The notes: generated from the sequence alone by a model not told the origin. A DNA stretch of 64,000 nt from Lutibacter sp. A64 (GCF_022429565.1 NZ_CP092487.1:2312001-2376000), one strand, 5' to 3'. Numbered from the stretch's first letter, positions 51,301 through 54,908 are shown. Numbers and translations are program-made.

Positions 51301-54222
51301 GTCTCCTGCATTTGTACAATTAAATGTAGTTCTGCTTAAAGTTATTACTAAATCACCTTCAGCAGTACAATTATCCGTTGCACCACCATTTACATCGCTT
51401 ACAGTTAAGGTTGCTATACCTGATTCGTTTAAAGAAATGGTTGGTGATAAACAACTTATTACTGGTTCTTGGTTATCAGAAATAACTATATCAAAACTAC
51501 AGGTATTGCTAATATTACCTGCTTCGTCTGTTGCAGTATAGGTAACGGTGGTGGTTCCAACATTAAAAGAGTCTCCTGGATTATGAGATTTTGTCCAAAC
51601 TAAAGTGCCCGAACAATTATCAGTTACTGTTGGCTCAGTCCAAGTTACTGTTGCTGTACATTCGTCTGTATCAGTTCCTTGAACAATGGTTGAAGGACAA
51701 TTAGTAATAACTGGTTTTTGAGTATCTTCAACCGTTACATCAAAAGAGCAAGTTACACTATTATTTCCAGCTTCATCTGTTGCTGTATAGGTAACTGTCG
51801 TGGTACCTAAAGGAAAAACTGTTCCTGGAGTATGTGATTTTGTCCAAACTATATCTCCAGTACTTGTACAATTATCGGTTACGGACGGTTCTGTCCAAGA
51901 TACTGTTGCTGTACATTCTCCTGCATCATTTGACTTGGTAATATTAGAAGGACATCCTACAATTTCTGGAATTTCATTATCTGTGACTGTAATTGTAAAA
52001 CTATCAGAAAATTCATTTCCGCTTGCATCGGTTGCTGTATAGGTAATTGTTGTTTCTCCAATAGGAAAAACACTGCCATTATTTAAGCCTTCAGTTGGAC
52101 TTGATGCAAATGTCAAACTTTCAACAGTACAATTATCTGCTGAAGTTGGTACAGTCCAAGTTACAGTTGCACCACAACTACCTACCGTATTATAAACTAA
52201 AATATCTTCAGGCAAATCTACAATGGTTGGGTCCTCATTATCTATAATAGTAACAGTAAAACTACAAGTTGTTTTATTTCCAGAAGCATCTGTAACTTCA
52301 AACGTATTTATTGTTTCACCTACAGGAAACATACTCCCACTTGCTAAACCTGCTATTTGAACAGTTGAAGCTCCAGTACAATTATCTGTTCCAACAGGTA
52401 CTGTATAATTAATTACGGCACCACAAGTTCCTGCATCTATATTTTGAGAAATATCTGATGGACAGCTTATTTCTGGAAACTGATTGTCTGTTACAATAAT
52501 ATCAAAGCTTCCTGTATCTTCATTTTCGTCAGCATCTGTTACAGTATAAGTAATTGTTGTTGTTCCAATTGGAAAAGTATCTCCTAAAGTTAACCCTGTA
52601 GTTGGACTTGACACATAGGAAATAGAAGGCGCGCTGTCGCAATTATCGGTAGCTGTTGGTTCAGTCCAACTTACAATTGCTCCACAAGCATTTGCATCAT
52701 TATTTACTGAAATGTTTGTAGGTAAATTATCTATTACAGGTTTTTCTGCATCATTTATGGTTACTGTAAAACTACAAGTTGCAGTATTATTTGCTCCATC
52801 GGTTACAGTAACTTCAATATTAGTTACTCCTTTATTAAAAGTTGTTCCATTTAAAGTAGTTGCTCCTGTAACAGTAGTTGCTCCTGTTAAATCATATGAA
52901 ACTGTTGGCGTACCGCAATTATCTCCTATTGTTGCATTCCAAGAATCATCAGCAAGTGTATATGTACAGAAACCAACATTAGTTGTTGCTGTTTGATTTC
53001 CTACACAAGCTACTGTTGGATTTATAGTATCTGCCACTGTAACATCGAAATTACAGGTCGCTGTATTTCCTGCACCATCAGTCACCGTCCAAGTTACAGT
53101 TGTTGTACCAGGTGAAAATGTTACACCATTTAATGTAGTTCCTGTTCCCGTTGTTGCTCCCGTTAAAACATATTCAACAGAGGATACAGTACAATTATCG
53201 GTACCAACAGCATCCCACGCAGTACCACTATGAATATAAGAGCAACCATCATTTGCTGAAACATTAAGTTGATCGCCAACACAGTTGATTTCTGGAAGAA
53301 TATTATCTTTTAAAGTAACATTAAAATTATAGGTATTTTGGTTACCTGCTTCATCTTTAGCTGTTATTTCAACTGACTGAACTGTATTATGACCCGTTAT
53401 ACTTGAGCCCAAAACTGGATTTTGTATTAATGTAATATTACCAACTAACGAACAATTATCTGAAACAGTAACACTTGTTGTATAATCTGGTAAGGTTGCA
53501 CTACAAGATTCGTCATCTGGATTTAAAATTTTATCACCTTCACCCGTAATACTTGGAGCAACATTTTCTAAATCTACAGTTAATGCTTTTATTGATTCAC
53601 AACCATTAGCACTAATTGTTCTTATGGTGTAATTTGTGTCTGCTGTTATAGATGTAGTATATGGTAAATCAGCAATTTTAGTTGCATTTGCTGCGTTCCA
53701 TAATTCATAAGTACTACCATTTGTTGCTGTTGCAGAGATTACAAAATCTGTATTATAACAAACTGGATTTCCAGAATTTACTGTAGCAACAATGTTAGTT
53801 GGTAACGGATTTACGGTAATTGTTTCTGTAAATATATCATTTACTGGTAAAGGACCATACTCAAAAGATACACTCACCAAAGAATAGGTAGTTGTCGCGC
53901 TAGGAGTCACCATTATTGGAGTTCCTCCATATGTTAAACTTTCCGGGTCTGGGTTACTACTATAATTATTAATCGTAACTTCAGTTGTACCATCAGAATA
54001 AACAACGGTATATGGCCCAGTTCCAGCATCAATTATTACCTCTAAAGTAGTACTTTCTCCATCACAAATTGCTGTGGGAAAACCATCCTTAACTTGAATT
54101 ACGGCTTGTGCTGTTAATTGCTGATTGAATCCTATAAAAAAAAATAAACTTAAAAAAAGTAAAATGAACAAATTACTTTTGGCATGTATTTGCCTATGAG
54201 GGGTTGGTAGTTGATGTTTCAT
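23995..54222 (-). CDS. Giant T9SS-secreted adhesin: 45 HYR-like and 46 Calx-beta-like units, gliding-type CTD
   Basis: A 10,075-residue cell-surface protein. A long-n-region signal peptide (about 1-39, core NLFILLFLSLFFFIGF, ending LTAQA) is followed by an Ig/PKD-like N-terminal region (about 40-220). By eye I count 45 HYR-like units (about 221-4243; each with paired Cys and a DNC motif) and 46 Calx-beta-like units (about 4248-9520; ending in Asp-rich NDD/DND). Of these, 18 consecutive ones (about 6578-8628) are near-identical. A cadherin-like/VCBS-like part (about 9524-9725) and two DUF11-like units (about 9728-9970) follow, then a type B T9SS sorting domain (about 9973-10075, NAVSPNDDGDNDVFYIRGLE, VEIYNRWGGLVF). 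Calx-beta and cadherin-like folds usually bind calcium, so the filament is probably stiffened by it. Its job is inferred as adhesion or gliding, as for SprB (6497 residues). Its PorP/SprF and OmpA partners follow. No in-frame stop or frameshift is seen. Confidence 0.95.
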   Translation of the reverse strand: MKHQLPTPHRQIHAKSNLFILLFLSLFFFIGFNQQLTAQAVIQVKDGFPTAICDGESTTLEVIIDAGTGPYTVVYSDGTTEVTINNYSSNPDPESLTYGGTPIMVTPSATTTYSLVSVSFEYGPLPVNDIFTETITVNPLPTNIVATVNSGNPVCYNTDFVISATATNGSTYELWNAANATKIADLPYTTSITADTNYTIRTISANGCESIKALTVDLENVAPSITGEGDKILNPDDESCSATLPDYTTSVTVSDNCSLVGNITLIQNPVLGSSITGHNTVQSVEITAKDEAGNQNTYNFNVTLKDNILPEINCVGDQLNVSANDGCSYIHSGTAWDAVGTDNCTVSSVEYVLTGATTGTGTTLNGVTFSPGTTTVTWTVTDGAGNTATCNFDVTVADTINPTVACVGNQTATTNVGFCTYTLADDSWNATIGDNCGTPTVSYDLTGATTVTGATTLNGTTFNKGVTNIEVTVTDGANNTATCSFTVTINDAEKPVIDNLPTNISVNNDANACGAIVSWTEPTATDNCDSAPSISYVSSPTTGLTLGDTFPIGTTTITYTVTDADENEDTGSFDIIVTDNQFPEISCPSDISQNIDAGTCGAVINYTVPVGTDNCTGASTVQIAGLASGSMFPVGETINTFEVTDASGNKTTCSFTVTIIDNEDPTIVDLPEDILVYNTVGSCGATVTWTVPTSADNCTVESLTFASSPTEGLNNGSVFPIGETTITYTATDASGNEFSDSFTITVTDNEIPEIVGCPSNITKSNDAGECTATVSWTEPSVTDNCTSTGDIVWTKSHTPGTVFPLGTTTVTYTATDEAGNNSVTCSFDVTVEDTQKPVITNCPSTIVQGTDTDECTATVTWTEPTVTDNCSGTLVWTKSHNPGDSFNVGTTTVTYTATDEAGNISNTCSFDIVISDNQEPVISCLSPTISLNESGIATLTVSDVNGGATDNCTAEGDLVITLSRTTFNCTNAGDNTVVISVKDAAGNIATCNATVTIVDEIAPTLTATSGTVNSNLNVDVGTCSYVVKGSELDPIGVDNCTSGTTLSYTVTGATTLSGTGSLTGKTLSKGANIITWTASDGTNTSTSLTFTKTVIDNEAPSVLTVGNQYKGTDADNCYYTVNGAEFDATYSDNCSVESVSYTINGGASVAATTLAGIEIAPGINTIVWTVSDGVNSKSSTFRVTVTDDTPPIITNIDDIHQNISAGCDTVEITWTEPTASDNCTVSSFSQTKGLASGSEFSLGTTKITYTAVDASGNVTKMSFNVIVEDLTPPQLTCPTGSTETNPFQRVAANDFCFYTVSGTEFDATTDDGCALTEVTNSFDGTTTLEGKELPVGSHEITWTAVDEFDNTSTCTIYIKVTDTQDPTFDLPSEINVTKNTDPAQCYYTITDTSFDLRNVADNCELKDPTYVITKNGEDKFTGTNTLAGLQLDSDADPYSIVWTVEDKHGNSVVADAYTITVSDNQAPTFECYGNEIRNIPSTSCEYTINGSEFDPTDLLDNCDATEDLIISYTLDGVSGGTSTTLDGKVLDAGVHTVVWTIEDSKGNTDSCSFNITVKDAEAPTISTVANQTRIAPATSCSYFTVGTEFDPETITDNCTTFTLVNNQNGTETLAGYEFPVGITVVVWTVTDAGGNVATMQYQVEVKDETAPAFELLGDASSTVSVTKYTSSTDCYYTVVGDEFDPQNITDNCTLSNNTVINDRNNYLSLAYEQFPIGTTEVSWTVKDNYGNETVKTLSVTVEDNVKPVITCPSSAYTRVYDKNQSYYAVGNNEFKPVVTDNCEIDSFTYVLSGATTGSGTNLTNEQLNEGENTIVWTATDASGNIETCTITVNVVSDLYPSITCVGDQSKDTDSGECDYTAVGTEFDATSTTAGATLTNDFNNSASLAGEVFPQGTTYVTWTASQTIDGTLYTNNCSFYVFVDDNEAPVITAPADVTEDAGSGCNATGVDLGTPTTSDNCGVLYVWNNQNDATYGINRTTGTGTTTVTWYVRDIHGNTSSATQTVTVVDNTAPTFQCPDSGTPGEICRQVETGPYVVSGNEFDPYRINDCSNTTKTHNISGTSSTNTLAGATFAVGEHEIIWTVTDARGKNNTCTITLTISSDNTPAVECKGYQTRDTDPGFCTYTVSGAELDISTSTAGTTLAYTLSGKTTGTGSSLDGVVLNKGITTVTWTATNGTDTNECCTYDIRVIDKEDPSFTTISLPDVTVAINSDCNATGVVLDEPETTDNCGVTSVWNNHTGTTYPIGTTTVTWYASDERGNTTSITQKVIVTDDEAPVINCPTETYYREYNNPYVEYYTVVGSEFTPAVSDNCEVESYTNSLTGPGYLNGTQLAIGDHTITWTATDTANTTTCNVNVTVVDSFKPIISCPNNVTQTTAIGACGYTVPTGSTIYDATFVSISGDGRTMTHDLAGAPSNTTLAGATIPKGTNTITWTATQKIGNVEYSETCSFTFTVKDEEAPVLDTPFEDVTVDVDAGTCTKTFTLTPPTATDNCTAPEAITITNNAPATFLLGTTNVRWELTDESGNTTIHNQKVTVYDNEAPVISNCPAEITAVAAGSGCQVAVSWPSLIATDACSGMKSFTSTHSPGTLFSVGTTTVTYTATDNNGNIATCSFNVVITDTPPTLSCLTEDQTRSANAGTCSYKVVGNEFDVTAFNDNCSTPTLTWSFINPETGLPVTGTNTLSGVTIPRGQGEGTTGEIEITWTATDTNNQTATCSFTLKITDDEPPILVVPGNQIRSTDTNKNYYTVKDGEFDDVTSTDNCGIVTKIVNEFEVSTLDSLAMQMGENSVTWTATDDSGNVGTANFYVYIVDTELPRLETAPSSVSVDTGIDDCTAKVNYTPPTFIDNVTAQEDLVITVSPSYINDEYDFPVGDTEVTYFVVDESGNSFTYKFNITVTDNQDPVIACPTGNQFNRNTDTGEAFYTTIGTEFDPTSFSDNCEVTLENNYNNDETLEGETFPVGTTPVIWTATDESGNTASCTINVIVKDIEDPIINSCADAEVSRDADIGSCFFTVTSSEFDPYDLNDNASTSKLTYSINGGAEVGTDVNTTLVGAQIPVGTTANPTTEVLWKLYDSSNNESATCTTTFTITDTENPTIIPVATQTRNLDLGLATYTATSAADSAWDIPITDNCTLETITYSIDGATAVGTDTTTSIIGESFTVGTHNVVWTATDIYGNSNTGSYQIIIEDNEGPTAVCQNITVELDATGNASIVAADIDNGSTDPSGTITYQISTNSFSCVDVGENPVVLTVTDIYGNVSTCDATVTVQDVTPPTALCKPITLKLDASGNATITAADINNGSSDTCGIATITASQTDFDCTNFGENTVTLTVTDVNGNSATCNTTVTIEDDINPVAVCKNIVVDLDANGEATITGLDIDNGSYDNCELTYTPSISTFDCTNIGTNEVTLTVTDTSGKSDTCTAIVTIQDNTNPTAIAQDITVQLDASGNVTITAADIDNGSNDACGIASLAINKTDFDCSNIGANTVTLTVTDNNNNVSTTTATVTVKDEVLPTITCIEDNQTVDTDLNTCTYTHNNTAWDATATDICGSISSLTYALSGDTVLADDSVNTTLNGQVFNKGETTVTWTAIDGSNNSVQCSYTVTVKDNQPPTASCQNINIQLDALGNASIVVADIDNGSNDNCGIQSIVASKTAFTCADYGANTVTLTVTDTSGNVSTCEATVTVQDNIPPVAACTPITVELSTAGTYTLSEADINTISAGSTDNCSIVMRTVSPNTFNCTNIGANEVTLTVTDIAENTAICKTTITVVDKVKPIAKTQDITVELDASGNATITAAQIDNGSNDSCDIKSLAIDKTDFDCTNLGANVATNTVTLTVTDENGNVSTATALVTVEDITAPEIDCPVSGEQIVDTDSGECTYTHDGSTLNWNATATDNCDGATPTITYSANNGASPATGTDLNGVVFQKGITTITWTAKDASDNSATCSFTVNVTDNEDPTAIAKTATVALGRNGTVTALPAAINNTSTDNCGIITYEISKTNGNYGTEIEFECDDITTSPNTVWLKVTDAAGNTDVISTTVTVEDTEAPTLDDLNDKNKVVDANVCTYTHTDDSWDPTDNCDTAPTITYALTGATILENNPLNTTLNGQVFEKGTTTVTWETEDNYGNTATIDFDVVVTDDQKPTIATCSSNIIQDVALAGDAAVEVTGIVAPEYADNCAVTELSWAIAGAGVLESATGSVLAPSSGVSNPLEGFNFKLGTSTITYTVADAAGNTEVCSFTVTVNALANNTVIVSPTVITTNEDLGTATFTVVLPFAPTGTVVFDVASNDPTEGTVDTSQLTFNATNWNTPQTVTVTGVNDDVDDGDIDYTIVLTTNKGLTDDLSGYENVDPADVSATNTDNDTAGISVSAISGPTTEAGGTATFTVILDTEPTNDVTITLTSNDTTESDTFTPTTLTFTPANWNSPQTVTVTGKDDDIVDGNVGYTIVTSAAVSTDTNYNAMVVADVAVVNNDNDTAGFIVTPTTLTTTEAGGTATFEVVLTSKPGTDLDQTQVVVVDVASSNTDEGTVISTPLTFTAANWDKRQIVTVTGVDDILVDGTISYIIENTVNETLTTDSNYDSLNPEDISVNNEDNDAAFLSIEEDVTVDEGDTGTTNFEFTVTHSGAEVVGGYSVSFYTQNDIAKAPTDFTANGGLVNFTGGSGNIGETQTITIAVNGDTAVESNETFNVVLASVNAPGKNITINSAKKTGVGTITNDDNATLSIADKTITEGHSGTQTLTFNVTLSMDVEDGLSVDYTTVDATAKTTDSDYVVSSGTLTFEGTTGEIQPIEVTINGDEKVELDETFKVNLSNIVPVSAPSAAITFAQDPASAVGTITNDDTPTVAIVNSVTHNEGNSGTTNYDFTVTLSKISDAEVKVDYTTADVNATIEDSDYVKKSGTLTFAPGETTKTITVPVNGNTKVELDETFTVELSNLVNNGRNISLGNTTGTGTITNDDSASLAIDDVEVNEADGTATFTVTLTGEIQEAVSFNYATANISGEATSDYVAINSTPIVFEAGSINGTTKSIDVTIVENTIAEPTETYNINLTDLNASGQSKVSFSDAQGLGTIIDNDIVELTLHSFATITETEAPQTANFYVSQNIQSQYPILLKFATSNGTATSLSDFTAQSNVDVNLPALSTANVNILATTIAGDKIAEPTETFTGTITINNKNNQQVKFTVEGDVATATIEDNDIVKITLEDKTVTETNGTQTINYIVSTDIAAEKDVVLSFSTSDDTALDENDYTTPTYTTITIPAGSTSVNIPIDILGDLITEPTETYSAEITENNYNAQQVTLTKPTATYTIEDNDLASIAIADVSVAENIAAKEAVFTVTLTGNVQDEFSVNYTTRDDTSPSALNGSDYTTASGPLTFLTGSTTGTTKTFTVAITDDDLVEPTETYTVTLSGITGGLVTVSDDTAIGTITDNDAASVEIDDVSVDEGDGTAVFTVTLIGHIQDALTVDYTTNDGTGANPANQPFDYTLTTGTVTFLAGSVTAATQTIPVPIIDNAITEPLNEYYTVDLSNIVSTGTATIDDAQGLGTIKDDDPLNEITLTGFTKTETNGNVNHNFVATLDRLAQEPVVISFTTTNGTAGATDFTAQKDVEYTIPGDTISINIPIEILGDLITEPQETFTGEIALVNANDQQITIGTATATSTINDDDNAVISIAGFTVDEDAGTADFTITSSLEIQNEVTVIFSTSDGSAHSSSDYDAIPSDTLTFGGSKSNPQTVPVTITDDEIAEPTELFSGILSSLVTNSQNVTLNNGPISTGIGNIIDNDEVTLTIDDVTKEEVDGGATVDYVFTVTHNGKSTDGPFSVNYTTANIDALAGSDYIYQTDTITFSGTTGEIQTITIVVNGDDILEPTETFTVNLSENDFGGRLITFSDASGLGTITDNDETTVNITANKATASEPSTDGQFTVSMGLASSTETVISYTISGDATSATDYATLTGTVTIPAGSTSATIDVLVVDNDILEASETVIVTLDAITSGDADISVGTTNEATVTIDDEDTALVSIAATDATASEPSDNGEFTISISNASDVDTDVSYTVTGTADATDDYTALTGTATIPAGQTSVTIAVDVKEDSILEASETVIATLNTISSGDADASIDGANATATVTISDNDAASLAIEDITITEGVDAVFTVTLTGNVQGGFTINYATADGSAIEPGDYDAKTGTLIFTGTDTESKTITISTNDDSYLEAVENFVLNLSAISNALVTYDSQAIAILNDNDAASLTVSNVTVDEGDNAEFTVVLTGNVQGGVSIDYTTADDSAIALDDLDYSTTSGPLNFTGTASESFTITVPTTENAIAEPIESFYLNFSNSSNALVTYDAQAIGTITDDDAYTISIADNSIVETESAQKMNLQVTMNGVAQENVVLSFSTTADSATATTDFIAQSGTTYTIPAGSTTVAIPVDILGDLILEPTETFKGIITLSDSNGQAITISEGKGEATGTITDNDSASVSIADVSVDEAADTATYTVTLTGNVQEAFSVDYVTSNGTAIAGEDYTATSGTLDFLANSVSGTRKTFTVTITDDSVLELTETYKVTLSDITGGLVTISNAEAIGEITDNDAASVTIADISQKEDNGDITVTATLSAAVQGGFTVNVTTADGTAMTSDSDYTAVINQTLTFAGTAGETQTFTVTPTADAILESDETLTVSMDNLTATTLPVDITDTATVTITNDDAATVTIADISGLENGGAITVTATLSAAVQGGFTVNVTTADGTAMTSDSDYTAVTNQMLTFAGTAGETQTFTVTPTADAILESDETLTVSMDNLTATTLPVDITDTATVTITNDDAATVTIADISGLENGGAITVTATLSAAVQGGFTVNVTTADGTAMTSDSDYTAVINQTLTFAGTAGETQTFTVTPTADAILESDETLTVSMDNLTATTLPVDITDEATVTITNDDAATVTIADISGLENGGAITVTATLSAAVQGGFTVNVTTADGTATLANSDYTAVINQTLTFAGTAGETQTFTVTPTADAILESDETLTVSMDNLTATTLPVDITDEATVTITNDDAATVTIADISQKEDNGDITVTATLSAAVQGGFTVNVTTADGTAMTSDSDYTAVTNQTLTFAGTAGETQTFTVTPTADAILESDETLTVSMDNLTATTLPVDITDTATVTITNDDAATVTIADISQKEDNGDITVTATLDAAVQGGFTVDVTTADGTATLANSDYTAVTNQTLTFAGTAGETQTFTVTPTADAILESDETLTVSMDNLTATTLPVDITDEATVTITNDDAATVTIADISGLENGGAITVTATLSAAVQGGFTVNVTTADGTATLANSDYTAVINQTLTFAGTAGETQTFTVTPTADAILESDETLTVSMDNLTATTLPVDITDDATVTITNDDAATVTIADISGLENGGAITVTATLSAAVQGGFTVNVTTADGTAMTSDSDYTAVTNQTLTFEGTAGETQTFTVTPTADAILESDETLTVSMDNLTATTLPVDITDEATVTITNDDAATVTIADISGLENGGAITVTATLSAAVQGGFTVNVTTADGTAMTSDSDYTAVTNQTLTFAGTAGETQTFTVTPTADAILESDETLTVSMDNLTATTLPVDITDTATVTITNDDAATVTIADISGLENGGAITVTATLSAAVQGGFTVNVTTADGTAMTSDSDYTAVINQTLTFAGTAGETQTFTVTPTADAILESDETLTVSMDNLTATTLPVDITDEATVTITNDDAATVTIADISGLENGGAITVTATLSAAVQGGFTVNVTTADGTATLANSDYTAVINQTLTFAGTAGETQTFTVTPTADAILESDETLTVSMDNLTATTLPVDITDDATVTITNDDAATVTIADISGLENGGAITVTATLSAAVQGGFTVNVTTADGTATLANSDYTAVINQTLTFAGTAGETQTFTVTPTADAILESDETLTVSMDNLTATTLPVDITDEATVTITNDDAATVTIADISQKEDNGDITVTATLSAAVQGGFTVNVTTADGTAMTSDSDYTAVTNQTLTFEGTAGETQTFTVTPTADAILESDETLTVSMDNLTATTLPVDITDTATVTITNDDAATVTIADISGLENGGAITVTATLSAAVQGGFTVNVTTADGTAMTSDSDYTAVTNQTLTFAGTAGETQTFTVTPTADAILESDETLTVSMDNLTATTLPVDITDTATVTITNDDAATVTIADISGLENGGAITVTATLSAAVQGGFTVNVTTADGTATLANSDYTAVINQTLTFAGTAGETQTFTVTPTADAILESDETLTVSMDNLTATTLPVDITDTATVTITNDDAATVTIADISGLENGGAITVTATLSAAVQGGFTVNVTTADGTAMTSDSDYTAVTNQTLTFAGTAGETQTFTVTPTADAILESDETLTVSMDNLTATTLPVDITDDATVTITNDDAATVTIADISGLENGGAITVTATLSAAVQGGFTVNVTTADGTATLANSDYTAVINQTLTFAGTAGETQTFTVTPTADAILESDETLTVSMDNLTATTLPVDITDTATVTITNDDAATVTIADISGLENGGAITVTATLSAAVQGGFTVNVTTADGTATLANSDYTAVINQTLTFAGTAGETQTFTVTPTADAILESDETLTVSMNNLAATSLAVDIIDDATVTILNDDSASVSIADVSVDEAAGLATYIVTLTGNVQDSFTVNYATNDATAVAGEDYIATSGTLDFPANSANGTIKIFTVAISDDSQLEPTETYTVTLSDITGLTTISDAEAIGTITDNDEASVSIANVSVNEGAGTATFTVTLTGNVQDPFSVDYVTSDNASALASVDYTATSGTLNFPSDSETGDVQTFTVSITDDSFVESIETYTVTLSDITGLATISDGTAIGTIIDNDSSVVSIAATTQASEPNNNGLFTLTMTNAVSTATVISYNVAGTATADTDYTALTGSVIIPAGATTVTIPVTVIDDAIVETGGETVVVTLTETDNAVNLGTIAATVTISDNNASKISIAATTQASEPNSNGLFILTLTNAVSTDTEVTFTVAGTATESIDYAAIGTTVIIPANTKTITIPVTVIDDNLVETGGETVVVTLTGTDTAVTLDTTVATVTISDNDASEVSIAATTQAGEPRFDGLFTLTMTNALSTDTEVTFTVAGTATESIDYAAIGTTVIIPANTKTITIPVTVIDDNLVETGGETVVITMTGTSTAVTLGTTVATVTLGDDDASMVSIAATDQASEPSSNGLFTLTLSEAVNIATEVSYTVTGTANEGIDYEALLGTVIIPAGETSVTIPVVVIDDSLVETGGETVVVTLTETSSAVSVNASKDQAIITIGDDDTSEVSIAATTQASEPNSNGLFTLTMTNAVSTDTEVSYTVAGSATAGTDYGTLTGTVTIPAGSTSATIPVRIIDDTIVESGETVIVTLNSTDTLVSLGIDEATVTISDDDSVTIDINNVSVIEGDSGTTIFEFEVKLSNSSNLITTVDYRTLDGTATVLDNDYVAHSTTTLTFLPGETVKTITVVVNTDNVEELDEVFTIELSNLITNGNAITLRNNIGVGTIINDDYSPILTDVIISGTEDITVQFTNGDFITSFSDADGDALYSITIVSLPENGVLYLDTIEVNIGDIILAGDINNLEFVPNPNWNGETSFDYNASDGVNSVSTNEQVVITIGIINDLPIANDDFVTTEQNTSIVDGLTAENDLPSEDGGNVWSLVGENGGAQHGTVSMNSEGVYTYIPDVYFFGTDSFVYSITDVDGDTSNAVVTITVEVTLNASIELIKTATVQGDGMVGDIITYTFTITNTGNVTLNDITLNDVLISETSIAEIGMLEPNKTASVNAYYTITQADVDAGSVTNSATAFGVDVLGNEISDISDNGIINDGNDNPTITSLEQKPEISIIKTGVFNDDNSDGYAQAGETITYSFVVTNTGNVALSDVIVEDPLPGVVVFGNPITLEAGEFDDETFTATYKITQDDINLGSVINQAFVTAISPKGIVVGDSSDDIDNYGDNPTVLAISGCVIEVFNAVSPNDDGDNDVFYIRGLECYSDNRVEIYNRWGGLVFARDNYNNTDRAFKGISEGKLTVSQSKELPDGSYFYILKYKDAGGNAHQKAGYLYINRR
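25665..41480 (-). repeat. Calx-beta-like domain array (46 units by eye)
   Basis: Each unit of about 95-120 residues opens with a pattern like VSIADVSVDE, passes through a G-TATFTV strand and an SDYTATSGTLTF-like strand, and closes with a T-TDNDA or TNDDA acidic turn. Three subfamilies are visible. The first is a diverse set at about 34,500-41,480. The second is the homogeneous 18-copy block at 28,340-34,492. The third, at 26,020-27,690, has five units opening SIAATTQASEP, and a relative of it also appears at about 35,860-36,540. Acidic loops suggest calcium binding. Confidence 0.85.
28340..34492 (-). repeat. Eighteen near-identical 342-bp tandem repeats inside the adhesin gene
   Basis: Eighteen head-to-tail copies of a 114-codon Calx-beta unit without a break in frame (for example the same motif at 33821 and 34163, exactly 342 apart). 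Copies are almost identical at DNA level, including silent positions. They differ at a few sites that alternate between two or three fixed versions: QKEDNGD or GLENGG near the start, AMTSDSD or ATLANSD, VTNQ or VINQ, FAG or FEG, and DTATV, DEATV or DDATV near the end. The last copy (nearest 28,340) has extra changes (NNLAATSLAV). Single diverged relatives (VSIADVSVDEAA) sit at both edges. Confidence 0.95.
41496..53560 (-). repeat. HYR-like domain array (45 units by eye)
   Basis: HYR (hyalin repeat) units of about 75-95 residues. They open with a pattern like NEAPVI-CP, contain a Cys-x-Y/A-x-V strand and a TDNC motif, and close with GN-ATCSFTVTVTD. Unlike the 342-bp block these copies are well diverged. 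A subset at about 42,600-44,650 uses an internal variant, LDASGNATITAADIDNGSND. HYR folds are immunoglobulin-like and common in adhesive proteins. Confidence 0.88.
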
Positions 54223-54249
54223 ATTGTCTATTAGATGACTTAAATCCTA

Positions 54250-54278
54250 GTAAGTTTAAACGCCTAGTTTAAACTTAC
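54250..54278 (-). promoter_or_regulatory. Perfect 12-bp palindrome in the adhesin 5' leader
   Basis: Arms GTAAGTTTAAAC (54250-54261) and GTTTAAACTTAC (54267-54278) pair perfectly around a 5-base loop, 28 bp upstream of the adhesin ATG. No T-run follows on the minus strand. It could be an operator, or an mRNA hairpin that protects or tunes translation of the 30-kb message. The structure is plain; the function is inferred. Confidence 0.55.
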
Positions 54279-54804
54279 ACATTGAAAGAGTAAAATTCAA
54301 TTTGAAATAAAACCTAAAAATGAACTAAAATGGTAATCGAATATATAATTGAATTAATTGCACCCCTACAATTGCTCAAATTTAACATTTATTTTTAATA
54401 AATAAATAGTTTTTGTCATTTAAAAATAATGAATGGCAAACTAATAATAATAAATGGCACCTATTAAACGTTAAATGAATATAACACAAACTACCTGTAA
54501 AAAATAGTTTTTATGTACAAATTAAACATTTTTAAAAAAAATCGTTTTATCATATTCAAATAATTAACCTTTAAAAACTATTTTAAAAAAAGTTTTTAAA
54601 TCTTTTTTTTTGAAGAATTTAAAAGCAACCTTTAAAACACGTTAAGATAAGACCTACAAAACATTAAAATATTATTTACCTGAAAATAAAATATTTAAAA
54701 CATAAATATAAAACTAAAATTACACTGGTTTTAAGAATTTTTATTATTCACTTTAAAATACTTCTAATTTTATTAAAGGATTTTATAAATATTTACCCTT
54801 AAAT

Positions 54805-54832
54805 AAAAAAGTCAAAGAAACTAATCTTTGAC
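54805..54832 (-). terminator. Small terminator-like hairpin facing the adhesin leader
   Basis: On the minus strand the stem GTCAAAG/CTTTGAC (54826-54832 with 54811-54817) is followed by six T. It would stop transcripts coming from the IS region before they enter the adhesin gene. The stem is only 7 bp, so it may be weak. Confidence 0.45.
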
Positions 54833-54908
54833 CTTCCGCTATTTCTTTCAATATAAAATAAATAAACAATAAAAACAAATGGCAGTATCTCATAAACTGT
54901 GTAAGTTT

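Larger units (their letters stand above)
54223..54880. other. 658-bp AT-rich gap upstream of the giant adhesin gene
   Basis: No gene is seen. It must hold the adhesin-operon promoter on the minus strand. One match to the Bacteroidota -7 consensus (TAAATTTG, minus strand, 54384-54377) is present, but no clear -33 TTG sits at the right distance, so it is only a candidate. The gap also holds a perfect palindrome at 54250-54278, a weak 10-bp AT-rich inverted repeat at 54570-54600, and a terminator-like stem at 54805-54832. Confidence 0.5.

Noticed and set aside
25955-52996. Many plus-strand ORFs of 60-135 codons opposite the giant adhesin gene, several nearly identical (77-79 codons)
   Set aside because: They are antisense shadows of the repeated Calx-beta and HYR units, recur with the same 342-bp period, and their Val/Ser/Thr-rich products match no protein type.
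54377-54384. Promoter of the adhesin operon (TAAATTTG on the minus strand)
   Set aside because: It matches the -7 consensus, but no TTG element lies at the proper distance and AT-rich DNA gives such matches by chance, so it is mentioned only as a candidate in the gap entry.
54570-54600. Inverted repeat TTTAAAAACT/AGTTTTTAAA as a terminator
   Set aside because: The stem has a single G-C pair and lies in very AT-rich DNA, so a chance match is likely.
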